Assembly (NCBI RefSeq): GCF_905147045.1
Contig: NC_065905.1
Coordinates: 1,860,001 to 1,924,000 of the forward strand
Length of the DNA: 64,000 nucleotides
Direction: 5' to 3'
Source of the DNA: Nymphalis io
Lineage: Eukaryota > Arthropoda > Insecta > Lepidoptera > Nymphalidae
Part shown: positions 12,431 through 25,688 of the stretch, one piece after another
How the letters are laid out: each line of letters starts with the position of its first letter
Position numbering within the stretch: the first letter of the stretch is position 1
The notes under the pieces: model-generated
What the model saw: only the letters and a program-made list of their open reading frames with translations
Told to the model about the DNA's origin: nothing
The model's database searches: none
Translations under genes and position numbers: made by a program

Positions 12431-12718
12431 AATTTTTATAATATAGGTAGGTGGACGAGCATATGGGCCACCTGATCGTAAGTGGTCACCAAACGCCCTT
12501 AGACATTGGCATAGCAAGAAATGTTAACCATCGCTTACTTCGCCAATGCGTCACCAACCTTGGGAACTAAGGTGTTATGTCTCTTGTGCCTGTTACACTG
12601 GCTCACTCACCCTTCAAACCGGTACACAACAATACCAAGTACTGCTGTTTTGCGCTAGAATATCTGATGAGTGGGTGGTACCTACCCAGACGAGCTTGCA
12701 CAAAACCCTACCACCAGT
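12431..12718 (-). mobile_element. Family A element, near full length
   Basis: It is complete from the tail (ATATAGGTAGGTGGACGAGC on +) to the head (CCCTACCACCAGT), and a short TA microsatellite follows at the head side. Confidence 0.85.
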
Positions 12719-12937
12719 ATATATATATATAAAGTCTTAAGTAATTTATTAAATGTTATTAAACTTTATATCGTGGCGACAACATTTATATATAGGTAAT
12801 TTGATTCTAAAGTTTTTAGAGGTAAGTTCAGTAAATAGGTAGATAGACAAATAAGTTATCTAATTGTATGATATATTTTTATATATCGATTCGATTGCTA
12901 ATTACACTGACTGTAAGTGATCATTGGCTAAAATCAA

Positions 12938-13038
12938 CCAAGACGCACATGAAGACTCAGTTGTGCATGCATAGGATTAACACCGCAATCTTCTGTTAAA
13001 ATTCATGTATTCTAACCACTGAGCCATCTCGGCATATC
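12938..13038 (-). mobile_element. Family B SINE fragment (head half)
   Basis: CGCACATGAAGACTCAGTTG and ATTCTAACCACTGAGCCATC are the reverse of the SINE head. Confidence 0.65.
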
Positions 13039-14434
13039 GTCTTAATAACTGACATTGACAACTCATAACGCAATGTATGCATTACTATTCGTTAAATCGT
13101 AATTGTCACATTCCTTATTCAAAAAATAAAACGACCGCGCAAGATTTAGAATACATTCTTAAATCAAAATACAAAATTTAAATTTCGAAAAGTTCTAATA
13201 GAATCCCCTTTTATAGAATTAAGTGCACTTTCATAAATCGAACCAAAAATAAACTGTAAATCACAATCATGCAAATGAACCCTTCAAATGCCATCGAAAT
13301 TCAAATGACGGCCATAAAATCGGTATCCCAACAATATCTTCAATGTATTCAGGGACATTAACAAAGCAAACTTAAAACCTACGCCACTTACGCCCGGATT
13401 GGCTTTAGCGTCCATTAATGAGCTATTGAAAAATGATAGCAAAAATAATTCCCTGGAAAAAAATTATCATAAACAATTTTAGGGTTAACCTTTCCCAAGC
13501 TGTCAGAATTTGCGGCGTTCGAAATTCAACTCTAATAACGCACAAGAGAATTAAAACTCAATTTGTTAAACAGTTTCGATATTTGAAAAGAGCATCTAGC
13601 ATTTCGCCTCATCTTTCATTTCAAAATTACCTCCGAACTATCTTGAACTTTAAGTATTGGAAATAAAGTTCCAAATTCAATATTAAATAATCAGATGTAA
13701 TCATATGATAATTTTTTTTTACCCGTAAATGGCGTATGCAAATTTCTATTCGGTTTGTATCGGATGCTTAGAAGGATTTATATGAGGGTTGAATTGGATT
13801 CAATATGGCGATGACAGATGTGAAGACGGATTCAAAACATCGTATCGAATTACTTGATAGTTGATAATAATATGTCGAGCTTTTAAACATTAGAAATTGT
13901 ACAAAATGTGTCAAGTATACATTGAGATTTAAATTAACATTTTCTCGAACTTGCAAATTTCAAATTTGGAATCGTAATATTATGATGATGGCCTCTTGAC
14001 CAATGATGATCACTGCAAACGTTCTCATTGCAGGCCACCCCGCTAGTAAAAAAACACACTTGAACATAAAATGTGTTTTTTATATCAAGGGTAGGCTAAA
14101 TACCGACAGTAAGGTCACCACCGCAGAGTAAGATATACTAATCATCCTTGCCAATGAAGACAAGACCAATTCTACCTTAAAAAGTGTGTCTGTTATATGA
14201 ACCCGAAGAATAAGCCAGGTGGACAACGAAGGCGCCAAAATAACGGAATCCGAATACGTAACATCATTTATATTTAATTACATTTTAATTTAAAATAAAA
14301 TAATTATATATTTATTAATTAATTCTTAAAACAATATAATAATACGAATATTAAAATTTAATTCATTTATAATTATTATAAATTATAAACTTTTTACGTT
14401 AATTAATTATTTTTTTAGAATTATATCTATATAT

Positions 14435-14575
14435 ATTATAAATGCGAAAGATACTGTCTGTTCGAAACGCTTTCATTGCTACGCCACTGAGCCGATTTTG
14501 ATGTCACTTGATATGAAATAAGTTTGAACTCCAAGGAAGGACATTGGCTACTGTTTATCTAACAACCCCTTAATT
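14435..14575 (+). repeat. Family E-like repeat
   Basis: ATTATAAATGCGAAAGATAC, ACGCCACTGAGCCGATTTTG and GTTTGAACTCCAAGGAAGGA mark a diverged member. Confidence 0.5.
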
Positions 14576-14782
14576 ATTCATTGTTAATAATAATAAGAAC
14601 TGTAAGCTTATAAAATAATGGTATTTTTACTTCTGGATAATATTTCACACCTAGACCAAAGTCAGTTAAAAAAATATATAAATATATGCATGAACTAAAA
14701 TCTAACCCACGTTAGTTGTTAACGGCAAACGATTACGTGTTGCGACTTCACCTGCTCATTGTTTTTTTTTGTTTCAAATAAA

Positions 14783-14966
14783 TAGGCAAATGACCCACCC
14801 GATGTCAAGACCCTTAGAACATTAACGCGCTACCAACATTGGGAACTAAGATGTTATGTCGGTTATCCCTGTAGTTACACTGGCTCACTCACCCTTCAAA
14901 AAGTGATATGTAAATATGGTGAGTTGGTACCCACCCAGACGGACTTGTATCAAGCCCTACCACAAA
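14783..14966 (-). mobile_element. Family A element, diverged with internal deletions
   Basis: ACATTGGGAACTAAGATGTTATG, the TAGTTACACTGGCTCACTCAC core and the CCCTACCAC head are present. The middle has lost about 60 bases. Confidence 0.7.
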
Positions 14967-15254
14967 GTATATCAGCTTGCTAAAGAATAAAATTACATGT
15001 CGCGACTTCACCTGCTCTTAATTATCATCATATTTTCCTTACCTTGATCCTATTTATTTTGGATCGGTGCTGTGCTTGAGTGTGCAATAGTTTTGGTGAA
15101 CTTTTGTAACCAGTCTCCATGACCCTTCAGAATGCGTTTGGTGTGTTGGTTTCCCGCCAACATGGTGTTAGTTGACGGATGATAACAAAGAAGAATCACT
15201 GAGTGTGTCATTCTGCATCTATGCTAAAAAATACATAAATATATTTTTTACATA

Positions 15255-15275
15255 TATATATATATATATATATAA
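15255..15275 (+). repeat. TA microsatellite
   Basis: About ten TA units in a row. Similar shorter TA runs occur at 1,253-1,275, 5,459-5,479, 5,554-5,573 and 24,192-24,206. Confidence 0.85.
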
Positions 15276-15771
15276 AAAGTATATTTTTCTCAAGCTGAAG
15301 CTCTTTTCAAAACCAATTTATTTTACCTTTGATACGAAAACTTAAGAATACAACATTGAATTAAAAAAAAAAAAACTTTTACTTGACATATTTCTATCCA
15401 CAACCTACATTATTATCATTAATGTTCAGGTATTTGCAACAAGCAGTCCCTTTAGTCGAACTTACAGTCGAGATTGACAGGTGGGTTACACTCCATCGAC
15501 GACGGCACGTGCCATCTGGCTTTCTTAATGATCGGCCTTTATAATTTTTAACGGTTCGTATTTGCATGTTAACATTGTGTATTGCTACAAAACGAAACTT
15601 AACTATTATTTATATTTTAAATGTAAACTATTTATTTTGTTAAATAATTTAACTGGCCGGCGAAATTAAAAAAAAAATCTAAAAATTGAAAAAAATAACA
15701 AACAATATTTTATAATTCTAATAAAAATAATATACAAATTTATTTCAATAATTCAAAAAAGCTTTAAAATA

Positions 15772-15935
15772 AAGAGCCGAGGCTCAGTATTTAAAACGAT
15801 GATCGCGGATGACCTATGCAAGCACCACTGAATTTTTATGTGCTTAATTTATGCTGTTCATTCGCCTTGTGCTCGGCGGTGAAAGAAATCATGGTTAAAA
15901 AACCTGGTCGTGTCAGCAGCGTGGTACAATATATG
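15772..15935 (+). mobile_element. Family B SINE fragment
   Basis: GAGCCGAGGCTCAG head, GCAAGCACCACTGAATTTTT and GTCAGCAGCGTGGTACAATA, with deletion of most of the 3' half. Confidence 0.75.
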
Positions 15936-16651
15936 TACATTTAATGACTATTACGTTTATATTTTTAATAAAATAAATTATTAACATCAATTTAAATTTC
16001 GAATCAACTTAAAATAATAACAAAAACCCATTTTATGATGGAAATGATATATTTTTAAAAATGATTTAAAATAAAAAATAAAATTTAAAGTTCTAAAACA
16101 ACGTACAATAATAATTATAAAATTACCTAAATCATTAACATATACGATGAGCAAATATTTATTAATCCTTATTAAAATATAAAGACAAAATTAATATTAT
16201 TATTTTTTAAATTGAATATAATAAATATTTCGTCACCTTGAAAATTATATTTTGTTACAGGATTCATTATTAATAACAAAAATAAAACGCTACCGTATGT
16301 TGCTAACGTAAAACCGGTATAATTTAAACGAAGAATAGAATACGTTCGATTTTTAAATTGAAAGTCGAAGATGGGACATGATTATTGGTTTCGAATAGCG
16401 CCCCCTCGAGACCTTGCACGGGTGGCCCGAGTACTCCGAGTCACTGACACACGAGGCTTAAGCATCCATCTGAATAATATTTCGTTGCATGTTCATGTCA
16501 ATTTATTGACGAGTGCTCTTAAGTTTTTTTAAAAACCGTTCATAAATACAACAAATATAAAGCAACAGATTAAAAATCATCATAGTAATTAGTAAATCAT
16601 TAAATAGTAATCAGTTAATTGAACTTCGCATAGATTTAACTTGATTCAATT

Positions 16652-16901
16652 GTAGGGCTTTGTACAAGCACGTCTGGGTACAACCAACTCATCACATATT
16701 CTACCGCCAAGCATCAATATTTAGTATTTTTGTGCTCCGGTTGAGTGAGTCAGTGTAATTACAGGCACAAGGGACATAACATCTTAGTTCCAAAGGTTGG
16801 TGACGTATTGACGATGTAAGGGATGGTTAATATTCCTTACAGTGCCCATGTCGTGCGATGGTATCTACCATTATGTAGGTGATTTGCCAGTCTGCCTGCC
16901 G
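16652..16901 (+). mobile_element. Family A element, diverged
   Basis: The head AGGGCTTTGTACAAGC, the central GTAATTACAGGCACAAGGGAC and the tail block are recognisable, with many substitutions and the terminal A tail lost. Confidence 0.75.
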
Positions 16902-17490
16902 ATTTTAAAATTTTAAAATCTTCTTGTATATATAATGTCCGTTCAAATCGTGTGTATTCTTAGCAGACGTGTTCATTTCATTATCAATACGTCATTATAT
17001 TTCCGGCAAGTTGAAAACGAAATTATATTTTTTATGCAAAAAAATAATGAATTATTGTACAAACTTAAATATAAAATATATTGTCTTTATAAATAAATTA
17101 TCGTTCTTTTATATATTTTTTAATAATAATAATTCAAGAATAACTTTAATGTGCATTATATTATTAACATAGTAATAAAAAAATATTTTCTTTTATAATA
17201 TGTATAATAAATTATATTTAAAAAAAAAGAGAAACAGCGCAACTGTTGGCAATTTAAATAGTTTTTGTTACGACTTATCCCTGAAACCGTGGTCCACCGT
17301 AACCCAATAATCTCGCTAAGATGCTGGTGGATATATGTTTTAAGAAAATTTTACGTAAAACAGAGCAATATGCAAATAAACCCATTTATTATATTATAAA
17401 AAGTATTTACGGAACGGGTATACAATGCTTTGTCTTCTTCTTTCGAATGTCAAATTACTTGTAACAGAAAGAGATAAATCATTAGATTTC

Positions 17491-17785
17491 ACTGGTGGTA
17501 GGGCTTTGTGCAAGCTCGTCTGGGTAGGTACCACCCACTCATCAGATATTCTACTGCAAAACAGCAATACTTGATATTGTTGTGTTCCGGTTTGAAGGGT
17601 GAGTGAGCCAGTGTAATTACAGGCACAAGGGACATAAAATCTTAGTTCCCAAGGTTGGTGGCGCATTGGCTATGTAAGCGATGGTTGACATTTCTTACAA
17701 TGCCAATGTCTAGGGGCGTTTGGTGACCACTTACTATCAGGTGGCCCATATGCTCGTCCGCCTTCCTATTCTATAAAAAAAAAAA
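17491..17785 (+). mobile_element. Family A element, full length
   Basis: Both ends are present: ACTGGTGGTAGGGCTTTGTG at the head and a TATTCTATAAAAAA tail with a long A run. Little divergence from the 44.4 kb copy marks it as relatively recent. A 90-codon ORF on the opposite strand is a by-product of the element. Confidence 0.85.
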
Positions 17786-18289
17786 TAACCTATTTCAATT
17801 GCAAAAGAAGTAGAGAAAATTCCATCCATTACAAACAGTCATTGATTAATATACCTTTATTTATAATACAACACGTGCATCCAGTAAACGAAAGTTTTTG
17901 AAAAACGAACAATAAAACGCTAACATTTATAACGTGTTCTAAATTTAAATAAACCCTGATTAAAAATATTTTGAAACAATTTCAATTCTAAAATTTTATA
18001 TTTAGAACGGCAATTGGCGTCAACTGTTAGTATGAATACTATTGTGAGCGGACGCGTTCAACAATCAGCATGCAGATCCGTATCGAATATATAATCATTA
18101 ATTCACATTACTGTTACAAAAGGAACGAGTTAAATAGTTAATGGTTTAGTAATAAATGGCGGACAAATCGATAGAAAATCGGATCATCAATACGAATTAC
18201 ATGGTCCGATTATGATGTGCTTTTGACATTTTATACGTATTATAAATGATATCTGGATATGATGGTTGGGATCGATAATCATTTTATAC

Positions 18290-18535
18290 ATTATTGACAG
18301 CCTCGCTGGTCTGGCTTTACAATTGCAGATCCCGATTGCCACTCCGTGGTTCAAACACCCGATCGGGCCAATTTATATACATATATAATCGTGAATCTAA
18401 AAGTTTTCAGTGCGTTGATACTCAGCCTGAGCTCATTTCTATCGATTCGGTTTTCTTATACCATCAGATGATGTGAATGATGGAGAATGCACTTGTGCAC
18501 ACACACACAAGTTTGTACTTATATCTTATTACTAG
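18290..18535 (+). mobile_element. Family D-like SINE variant
   Basis: CCTCGCTGGTCTGGC head and TGGTTCAAACACC B box with an end similar to the 11.5 kb copy (GAGAATGCACTTGTGCACAC). The body is shorter, so this may be a sub-family. Confidence 0.7.
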
Positions 18536-18710
18536 CTTCCTTCCGTGGCTAGGCGCTGAGGGCAGGTGTTATGTTGCCTGTATTGTTAGGGTGTAAGCTA
18601 TGTTGTTCCATTTCATTCAAATCCATGTAGTTTTGCGTGTAAATGTATCAAAGATCCATCCATCCTCACATACATTCGCGCTTATGATATTATTAGGACA
18701 CGGAACTGAA
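18530..18710 (-). repeat. Family E-like repeat
   Basis: ACTAGCTTCCTTCCGTGGCT, ATTCAAATCCATGTAGTTTTG and CATTCGCGCTTATGATATTA are a diverged reverse copy. It starts right after a family D-like SINE. Confidence 0.45.
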
Positions 18711-20327
18711 ATTTCAATAAAATATCAAATTAGTAGTTATTAATGTCGATCAAAAGAAAGTTCAATTTTAAAAATAGAATCTAAATGTCTATTTATTAAT
18801 AAACACATATCCTTTCTTCTCTCTAAACAACAAAAAAGCACAACACTCTTCCTTTTTCCCATCAATAACGACAATCACATCGTACGCACTGCGTAAAAAA
18901 AACAACGGAACTAGCATTCGAAATTCGAAAGTGGAGCATTCAAAAAACGAACCATCAATTAGAGTAACTCAATACGGTGTCACATTAAAATGACGAGTCG
19001 CACTAATGGATTTCCAAATTTGAATTTCAAATACATTCGAACGGTTCGCCATCGGTTCCATGGAGTATGACTTTTTTAATATTTTGCTTTTTAAATTTTT
19101 AACTGCGAGTTACAATGAATAACAAAACAGTTGATGGAATGAACATTCAGAGAGGAATATGTTTGAAATATTTTAGTTGATTATATTTATTACATTATAA
19201 ATAATAATATTATTTTCATGGTAAATAAATAAAATGGAAAACATTTAATATTTTTATGTTTTAATAAATATTATAACAAGCTTCTTGTAGGTGCCTTTTA
19301 ATTGATTAAAAAGAAATGTAATGATTCGGTTTTTACAATTTGAGAATTTAAATTTATTTATTTTTTATTTAAGGCCATAAAACAGGCAACCGAATAACGA
19401 CCGTAGAATTGTAACCCTAATAGAAAGAAAAATTGTGTATAGACTATTTAAGGCCACCGCCCACAGACAGGCGAACATACAAACCGATCTCATTACTAAC
19501 AATGCGCCATATATTACTCCGTTTCCGGTGAGAATTCGATGCGCTGTCTCGCTCTATCAGACGAGATTCGTATCTCCCATCTCTGTCACGATCGCTCGAC
19601 GCATCAAGATCATTAGGAGGCGATACAGTGATTTGTTTAATATTTTAAAGGCATTGCTCTTTACGCTGAGATTGCGCTGTTTATTTCGTATTACAATTGT
19701 TAAAGGTTTTTTTTTATTATGAACACAGAAACTTAAGTAGCAATGAAATAATGGATAAGGAACAAAAAGATTTATTGTTTTTTTTTAGGATATAAAAACT
19801 ATTTGCATGCTCATTTATTACTAAAGGAAAGGAAAAATATGGCTATCGTTGGGTATTCTAAAAACAAACAGCCAAAAGAATTTCAAATTTCGAACAACGA
19901 TATAAGAAAAATATTTCTATTATCAAAATGTTTAAAACGTCACTAAAAATTCTAAAGCAATCCCAATTCAATTTAGTTGAACGCGAACCGTAAAACACAA
20001 AGTGACACTGCACCGAAAATCTGTTTAAAAAAATATCAAACAATGAGGCTGAATGCAACCCGTTCATATGCAAATTAAACCGAAAAATTTTGACATAACC
20101 ATAAAAGATGGATCACATTATAGAATGAATGGAACGAATTCAAATATTTAAACAATGACTTCGATCTACATTCACGTTCGATTTTCAAATATTGAATCTT
20201 TTATCTGCGTGTATTTTTTTGTATACGTTGCGTAGAAAGAGTTAAGACGCGATTAGTGAATAGATAAGGTAAGCTTAGATTACTTAGAAATAACTTATTA
20301 TTTATGTTACCAAAAGTGAAAGCGTGT

Positions 20328-20370
20328 TTGATTTAAAATATACTTTATTCAAGTGTGAACACATTTCAAA
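20328..20370 (+). repeat. Family F repeat fragment (start only)
   Basis: TTAAAATATACTTTATTCAAG matches the beginning of family F. The diagnostic GTAGATTCTACC part is absent. Confidence 0.4.
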
Positions 20371-20474
20371 ACACATGACAATAGTAATTTCAAAAGATTA
20401 TTGTAACAATGGCGGCTAACACTGATTCGGATTAAAGATTCTATTAAAAATAATCGACTATTTTGTAGTAGTTT

Positions 20475-20565
20475 TTATAGGTAGGCAGACTGAAAACGGG
20501 CTTGATGGTAAGTGGTAACCACCAATATTAATAATGCCTCACATCGTCAATACGTTACCAACTAT
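20475..20565 (-). mobile_element. Family A fragment (tail only)
   Basis: ATAGGTAGGCAGACTG, CTTGATGGTAAGTGGTAACC and CATCGTCAATACGTTACC match the tail third of the element. Confidence 0.6.
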
Positions 20566-21277
20566 ATATTATATACAATTAATTGTATTTATTTAAGTAT
20601 GTAAAATAATAATTTGTTATTAAAAAACTATAAAATTTAAATTGAATGAATATTTGTATAAGAACTATACACATTTAGGTAGACATAATTTTAAGGGATA
20701 AGTATTTTAGAAACCTTAAACTTTACTCTATTAAGCTGTTGCCATTTAAAGAATTTAAGAAAAAAAAATACAATTTGATATTGAGCAGACATCACTTTAA
20801 CATCACGTATTTTTTAATAATAAAAAAATCACCCGATCAAACTCTATTCTGACAATGGCGGGAATCATTAGAAGATTTGAATAATAAAAAAAATATAACT
20901 AGAGGGGAGTTACTCAGTGTTGCATAAGTAATTATAACAATTATTTTTTGATAGATAATAAATTATTTTTGACGGTTCAACGTTGTGTTGCCATTTCGCA
21001 CCATAAATTAAATCGGTTCAATAACTCCGACTAGGATGAATGTATTTTTCATATTACTTAAGAAAAGCATAAATAACTCCAAGGTCCTCAGCGATGTGAA
21101 TCTTTCAGGTTAAATCCTGGGCTTTTGGAATATTTTCTTCTATTATTTATATATTTAGAATATACTGGTAACAGAGATGGACCCTAAAAGCAACCCAGTG
21201 GAAAGGACCAGTGGAAACTGACACGATGGGAAGACGAATTTAAGGGAATGTCTACATACTAAGGCATATTTTTTATT

Positions 21278-21464
21278 GTTATTGGCACTGTAAGAAATAC
21301 TAGCCATTCCTTACATTATCCAATGGGCCACCAACCTTGGGAAGTAAGTCCCAAGTATCTGTAATTATACTGACTCACTCACCATTCAAACCGAAACAAA
21401 AATACTGTGTATCGTGATACTGTGATGAGTGGGTTGCAGACGAGCTAGCACAGAAGTCTACCTT
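21278..21464 (-). mobile_element. Family A fragment
   Basis: GGCACTGTAAGAAATACTAG, GGGCCACCAACCTTGGGAAG and ACTGACTCACTCACC mark an old copy with several deletions. Confidence 0.7.
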
Positions 21465-22309
21465 CAACTAAAATTCAAATCAGTCTTCGAATTGTAATTT
21501 ATATTCATATTATTATTATTGTAGAGTTCATCCATGATGGATTGTTCTTATATATATATCGCGGATGGTGTCAAAGATGCTTTATTTACATTAAAAGAAA
21601 TACACTGCATGCAACAGTTCTACTTAAAAAGTTCATTGTTCATCGTAAGTACTTAAAACTTAATTTTTTTTTATGAGTGAATATAAGTTTTTTTTTGTGG
21701 CCAGTTCAGCGGTATCTACTGATATATAAAATAATGAAATATATTCTAAATAGGTGAATTAATTCAATGAATATAATCAATATTAAAAAAATATTTTATC
21801 TAAACGATATTAACCGCACACGTGTGTTTTTGTCACCCCCATCATTTCCTTCCATTCTCAAGACAGATGCCTTTCTCATTCAAATCGAGTTATTATATTT
21901 AGATCTGAACTTTTTGTAACGACGCCATGTTGTAACAGCTGATTTGTGATGTTTTTTTTTTTTAAAAAAAGTTTCATTCGTTTCATATGTGGAGCTTTGA
22001 TTTCGATTTTTAAATGATTCCATTTTTTTATTGAAATACTATATGAAGTATACTTATGTTAACACAAACATAATATATAAGGTTTTTTGTAAATTAAATA
22101 AAAAAAATGTAAAGAGTTGTTTGAAAGAACTCGAAACTCACTGCAGAAATCGGTCGTGAATTGTCATGAAGTGAAATGCGACATTGACCATAAAAATTAA
22201 AACGGTTCTAGGATACACGTATCAAAATTGTATAACGCAATAAGTCAATTGTCAACATTTCAAGGGTAGGTAATGCAGTGAGTTCATACTAAGCACTGCA
22301 GAGGCCGAT

Positions 22310-22520
22310 CTTAAACAATGTTGGCATCTGCCCAGGAGATATAGAGTGCAGGCGTGTGTGCACAACACAGGTGCACACCCGATTCCCTCGCTCAAAATTC
22401 GTTGGATACAATAAGACACGACCGGAGAACTCAAGCGCAGAACCAAAGGCTTAATATGCTCCCCTAGGCATGAAAGTGTAATCAACCAGCTTCCTTCATC
22501 ACCGATGACATAATTATTAT
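22310..22520 (-). mobile_element. Family D-like SINE fragment
   Basis: GTGCACACCCGATTCCCTC and AATAAGACACGACCGGAGAA match the middle of family D. The head is replaced by other sequence, including a family B-like ACAAATTAAGCACACGAAAA at 22,527. Confidence 0.6.
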
Positions 22521-22629
22521 TATAAACACAAATTAAGCACACGAAAAGTTAGTACTGTTAACTAGACTGTTCAAGTCACCTCGGCGTGTCAACTGAGGTG
22601 ATAATTACGTACATTGATGATGATAGTGC

Positions 22630-22985
22630 ACAGGGAATATTATAGTGCGAATGTGTGCAAACACAGATGTATACAGGGTGTACTTGTATAACACATTCGA
22701 TCTTAAAGTCGGCAGTGTATTTTCAATAACTGAATGATTTATTTCAATGCAAACACAGATGCTCTCTATACCTTCACTCTCATAATCTGATGGCAATCCA
22801 ATACGACTGGAAAGAGTTCAGACACATGACCATCGGCTTTACGAACTACGGGAGTGTACACACTTCTAACTTCCGGATTCTGGACTAAGAATTTTTCCAC
22901 AAAAAATCTATCAATTTTCTATTGGCCTAACTTGGATACTGAACTCTCGGGATTTATACCTTGACACTAGACGAGGCAATCGGTC
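22630..22985 (-). mobile_element. Family D SINE
   Basis: Contains, in reverse, the body (GAGTGTACACACTTCTAACTT, CAATCCAATACGACTGG) and the head complement ACTAGACGAGGCAAT, longer than the other copies at its 3' side. Confidence 0.8.
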
Positions 22986-22993
22986 TAGTAAGT

Positions 22994-23062
22994 AACAGCC
23001 TGCGAATGTCCCACAGCTGGGCTAAGGCCTCTTCTCCTTTTTTTGAGGAGTCGGTACCTAAA
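22994..23062 (-). mobile_element. Family B SINE fragment (tail only)
   Basis: TAACAGCCTGCGAATGTCCC and CTGGGCTAAGGCCTCTTCTC are the SINE end in reverse. Its 5' truncation is typical of SINE copies. Confidence 0.8.
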
Positions 23063-23335
23063 AAAATACAATTAATCAATTAAACAGAGGAGTATATCAA
23101 GTGGTATCGGATATTGGGTGCAAGATGCAGTTGCAGCGAGTGAGAGCGAGAACAGAGGACCCGCATCATAGATGTAATTATTTTTACGTACATACGCTTA
23201 TGGACGTATAGAATTGAACTATACGTTTTTTAATTTTGGATTCGTCCAGGACACGTTTATTAATTAGTATTTCTCGTCGCGTTCATCTTAAGTATATTTA
23301 GTTCTTATGTCCGTTTCTTCCCTTGACTTGTAATT

Positions 23336-23625
23336 TTTTTTTTTGTACAATAGGAAGGCGGACGAGCATATGGGCCACCTGATGGTAAGGTCACCAACGC
23401 CCATAGACATTGGCATTGAAAGAAATGTTAACCGTCGCTTACATCACCAATGCGCCAACAACCTTGGGAACTAAGATGTTATGTCCCTTGTGCCTGTAAT
23501 AACACTGGCTCACTCACCCTTCAAACCGGAACACAACAATACCAAGTACTGCTGTTTTGCGGTAGAATATCTGATGAGTGGGTGGTATCTACCCAGACGA
23601 GCTTGCACAAAGCTCTACCACCAGT
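23336..23625 (-). mobile_element. Family A element, near full length
   Basis: The T-run and tail at 23,331-23,360, the internal block and the head CTCTACCACCAGT are all present. A 4-base gap lies in the tail block (GGTAAGGTCACC). Confidence 0.85.
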
Positions 23626-23689
23626 ATATATTTATATACTCGTTATGTCGCATTTAATTTCATATTGATCAGTTAAGGAGCTTAGACGT

Positions 23690-23735
23690 GACAGCGAAAC
23701 AAACAAACTCAAGTCCGCATTTATAACATTATTAC
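23690..23735 (-). repeat. Family E terminal fragment
   Basis: GTGACAGCGAAACAAACAAAC and CAAGTCCGCATTTATAACATT give only the end of the element, just downstream of a family A copy. Confidence 0.5.
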
Positions 23736-24073
23736 AGATAACGTTATCTAGTTTTGTATTTCCCTTTTTTGCCGTTGAAGTTATTTTATGGTGTTATTTT
23801 TATATATTTTTTACTCTTTAACAGTCATATACTATAATTTTAAACATAAAATAATTAAATATATTTTATTTATATTGTGTAATTTATCCCTTTAGTTATT
23901 TATGGTGTTCTGATATGTCTAAAGGTTGACATGATGAGAATAGCTCCATGCATGAAACCCGTTATTTAAACAGCTTTATTGGCTTCCTTTAAAACTAATT
24001 AACAAACTTATTGCACTTACTATAATAAAAAACATAATTAATTAATTAACTTACTGCTATTTCTTTCCGGGAA

Positions 24074-24170
24074 ACTCTTAAAGTCGTTGCTGCTGAAATC
24101 TTTCCGTTCCGGTCCGATCGATGAGGATCGTCATTAATTTCAGATTATAGAGATCGTAATCTTTAAGAGT
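24074..24170. other. Nested 97-base foldback
   Basis: Three stems are nested around one centre: ACTCTTAAAG with CTTTAAGAGT (24,074-24,083 and 24,161-24,170), CTGAAAT with ATTTCAG (24,093-24,099 and 24,137-24,143), and CGATC with GATCG around a six-base loop (24,115-24,130). All three are perfect, separated by asymmetric internal loops. No repeat family was recognised here. Confidence 0.55.
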
Positions 24171-25431
24171 GAACAGAGACATAACTAACATTATATATAT
24201 ATATATTTTAATTTTCTTTTATAATGTCCTGTCTATAACATTGTTAAGTCTACAAATGCATTAATTAATACCAGAATCGTCATTCATGTTATATATTTCA
24301 AGAATATAATAATGTCGATTAATTAATGATGGCTGATTGTGGTGAAACAATGACTGGCCTAAGAATTACTTGCATGGGGGCTCCGAGATGCATTGCAGAA
24401 GTGAACCTTATCACAAGGGAATATGAGTCAAATTATTTCTTTATGATAGTAACTATTTCCTAAAAGTACATAAACTGCTAAATGGTAAATCGTGACCAGA
24501 TATATTATTAGTTAGACATATTAATCATTCATACATTATCAGATGCCGATTAGATGTCTAGTGTATGTACACTGGCTCACTCACGTTGATGAATTTTCCA
24601 TTGGATTTTTTTACTTTAAATATTCATACGTGTAACATCAAACACATGCGTGTGTTATAATGTTTTTTTGCATCGAGATTTTTGAAAGACAAATTAAGAA
24701 CGAACGCGAAATTTTGGAGCGGATTCGAACTGTGAACTTCGGTTAGGATTTTCTACCATGTCATGAATAATCTTTTATTTTAAAGATTACTAGCAATTCG
24801 CTTTGTTTAGTAATTACTAACAATCATACAATTAATAATAATTAACCTTTAAATTAAGCGTACAGCTTGTGTTAGGTGTGGTGACAACAATAGCCCAAGG
24901 GGTGAAGATCGAACCTGCGACTTTTACATCGCTACCCGTACACCATTCCACTATTTACGCTTAATAATTAATACAATTGATCTAACTTAAATGTTTATAT
25001 TAATGCAATGAAAAATATGAACCTGGTCAATAGCTAGGTTTTAACCACTGCGCCATCAGCGACTCGGAGCAATAATTACGAGTACAGCTTTGGAAAAGTG
25101 CAATAATGTCGGTAACATCTTGGATTCTTTGATGGCCTCGATTTGTATAGATTAACGATGATACAGAGCTTTTATTATTTTTATTTTATTCAGCTCATAT
25201 TATGTGTTCGGGTTATTTTTGTGAATAAAAATGTTTTTCTTTCCTTATAAGATATTTTACTTTTTAAATCAGATCAGTATGTATAGTATATTGATACCTT
25301 ATATTTGAAATTTGCTTAATATAAATATTGATTTACACAAAAACAATTGAATTTAACATAAAAATTTACATTCATTAAAACTTGAACTTATTTTTTTATT
25401 ATTTCTTATTATTGTTAATGATTTGTAAAAA

Positions 25432-25688
25432 AATAATATCCTGGACATTTTTCACACACGGCCATCTGATCCCAAATTAAGCTTGTACAAAGCTTGTACT
25501 ATGGACACCAGACAACTGATATACTACATATACTTTTCTTTTGTAAATACATATTTATATTGATAATAACACCCAGACTCGGGACAAACAGACATGTTCA
25601 TGCACACAAATATTCCTGGGTGGGAATCGAACCCACAACCTTCGGCGTGAAAGGCAAGCATCTACCAACCACGCCAACCGGCTCATCG
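25432..25688 (-). mobile_element. Family C SINE, full length
   Basis: AATAATATCCTGGACATTTT tail side, GGGAATCGAACCCACAACC B box complement and CACGCCAACCGGCTCATCG head complement. Confidence 0.88.

Noticed and set aside
19435..19722. 95-codon ORF with Arg-rich sequence
   Set aside because: No domain, no splice signals and no start context. The segment may be conserved noncoding DNA but is not a convincing gene.
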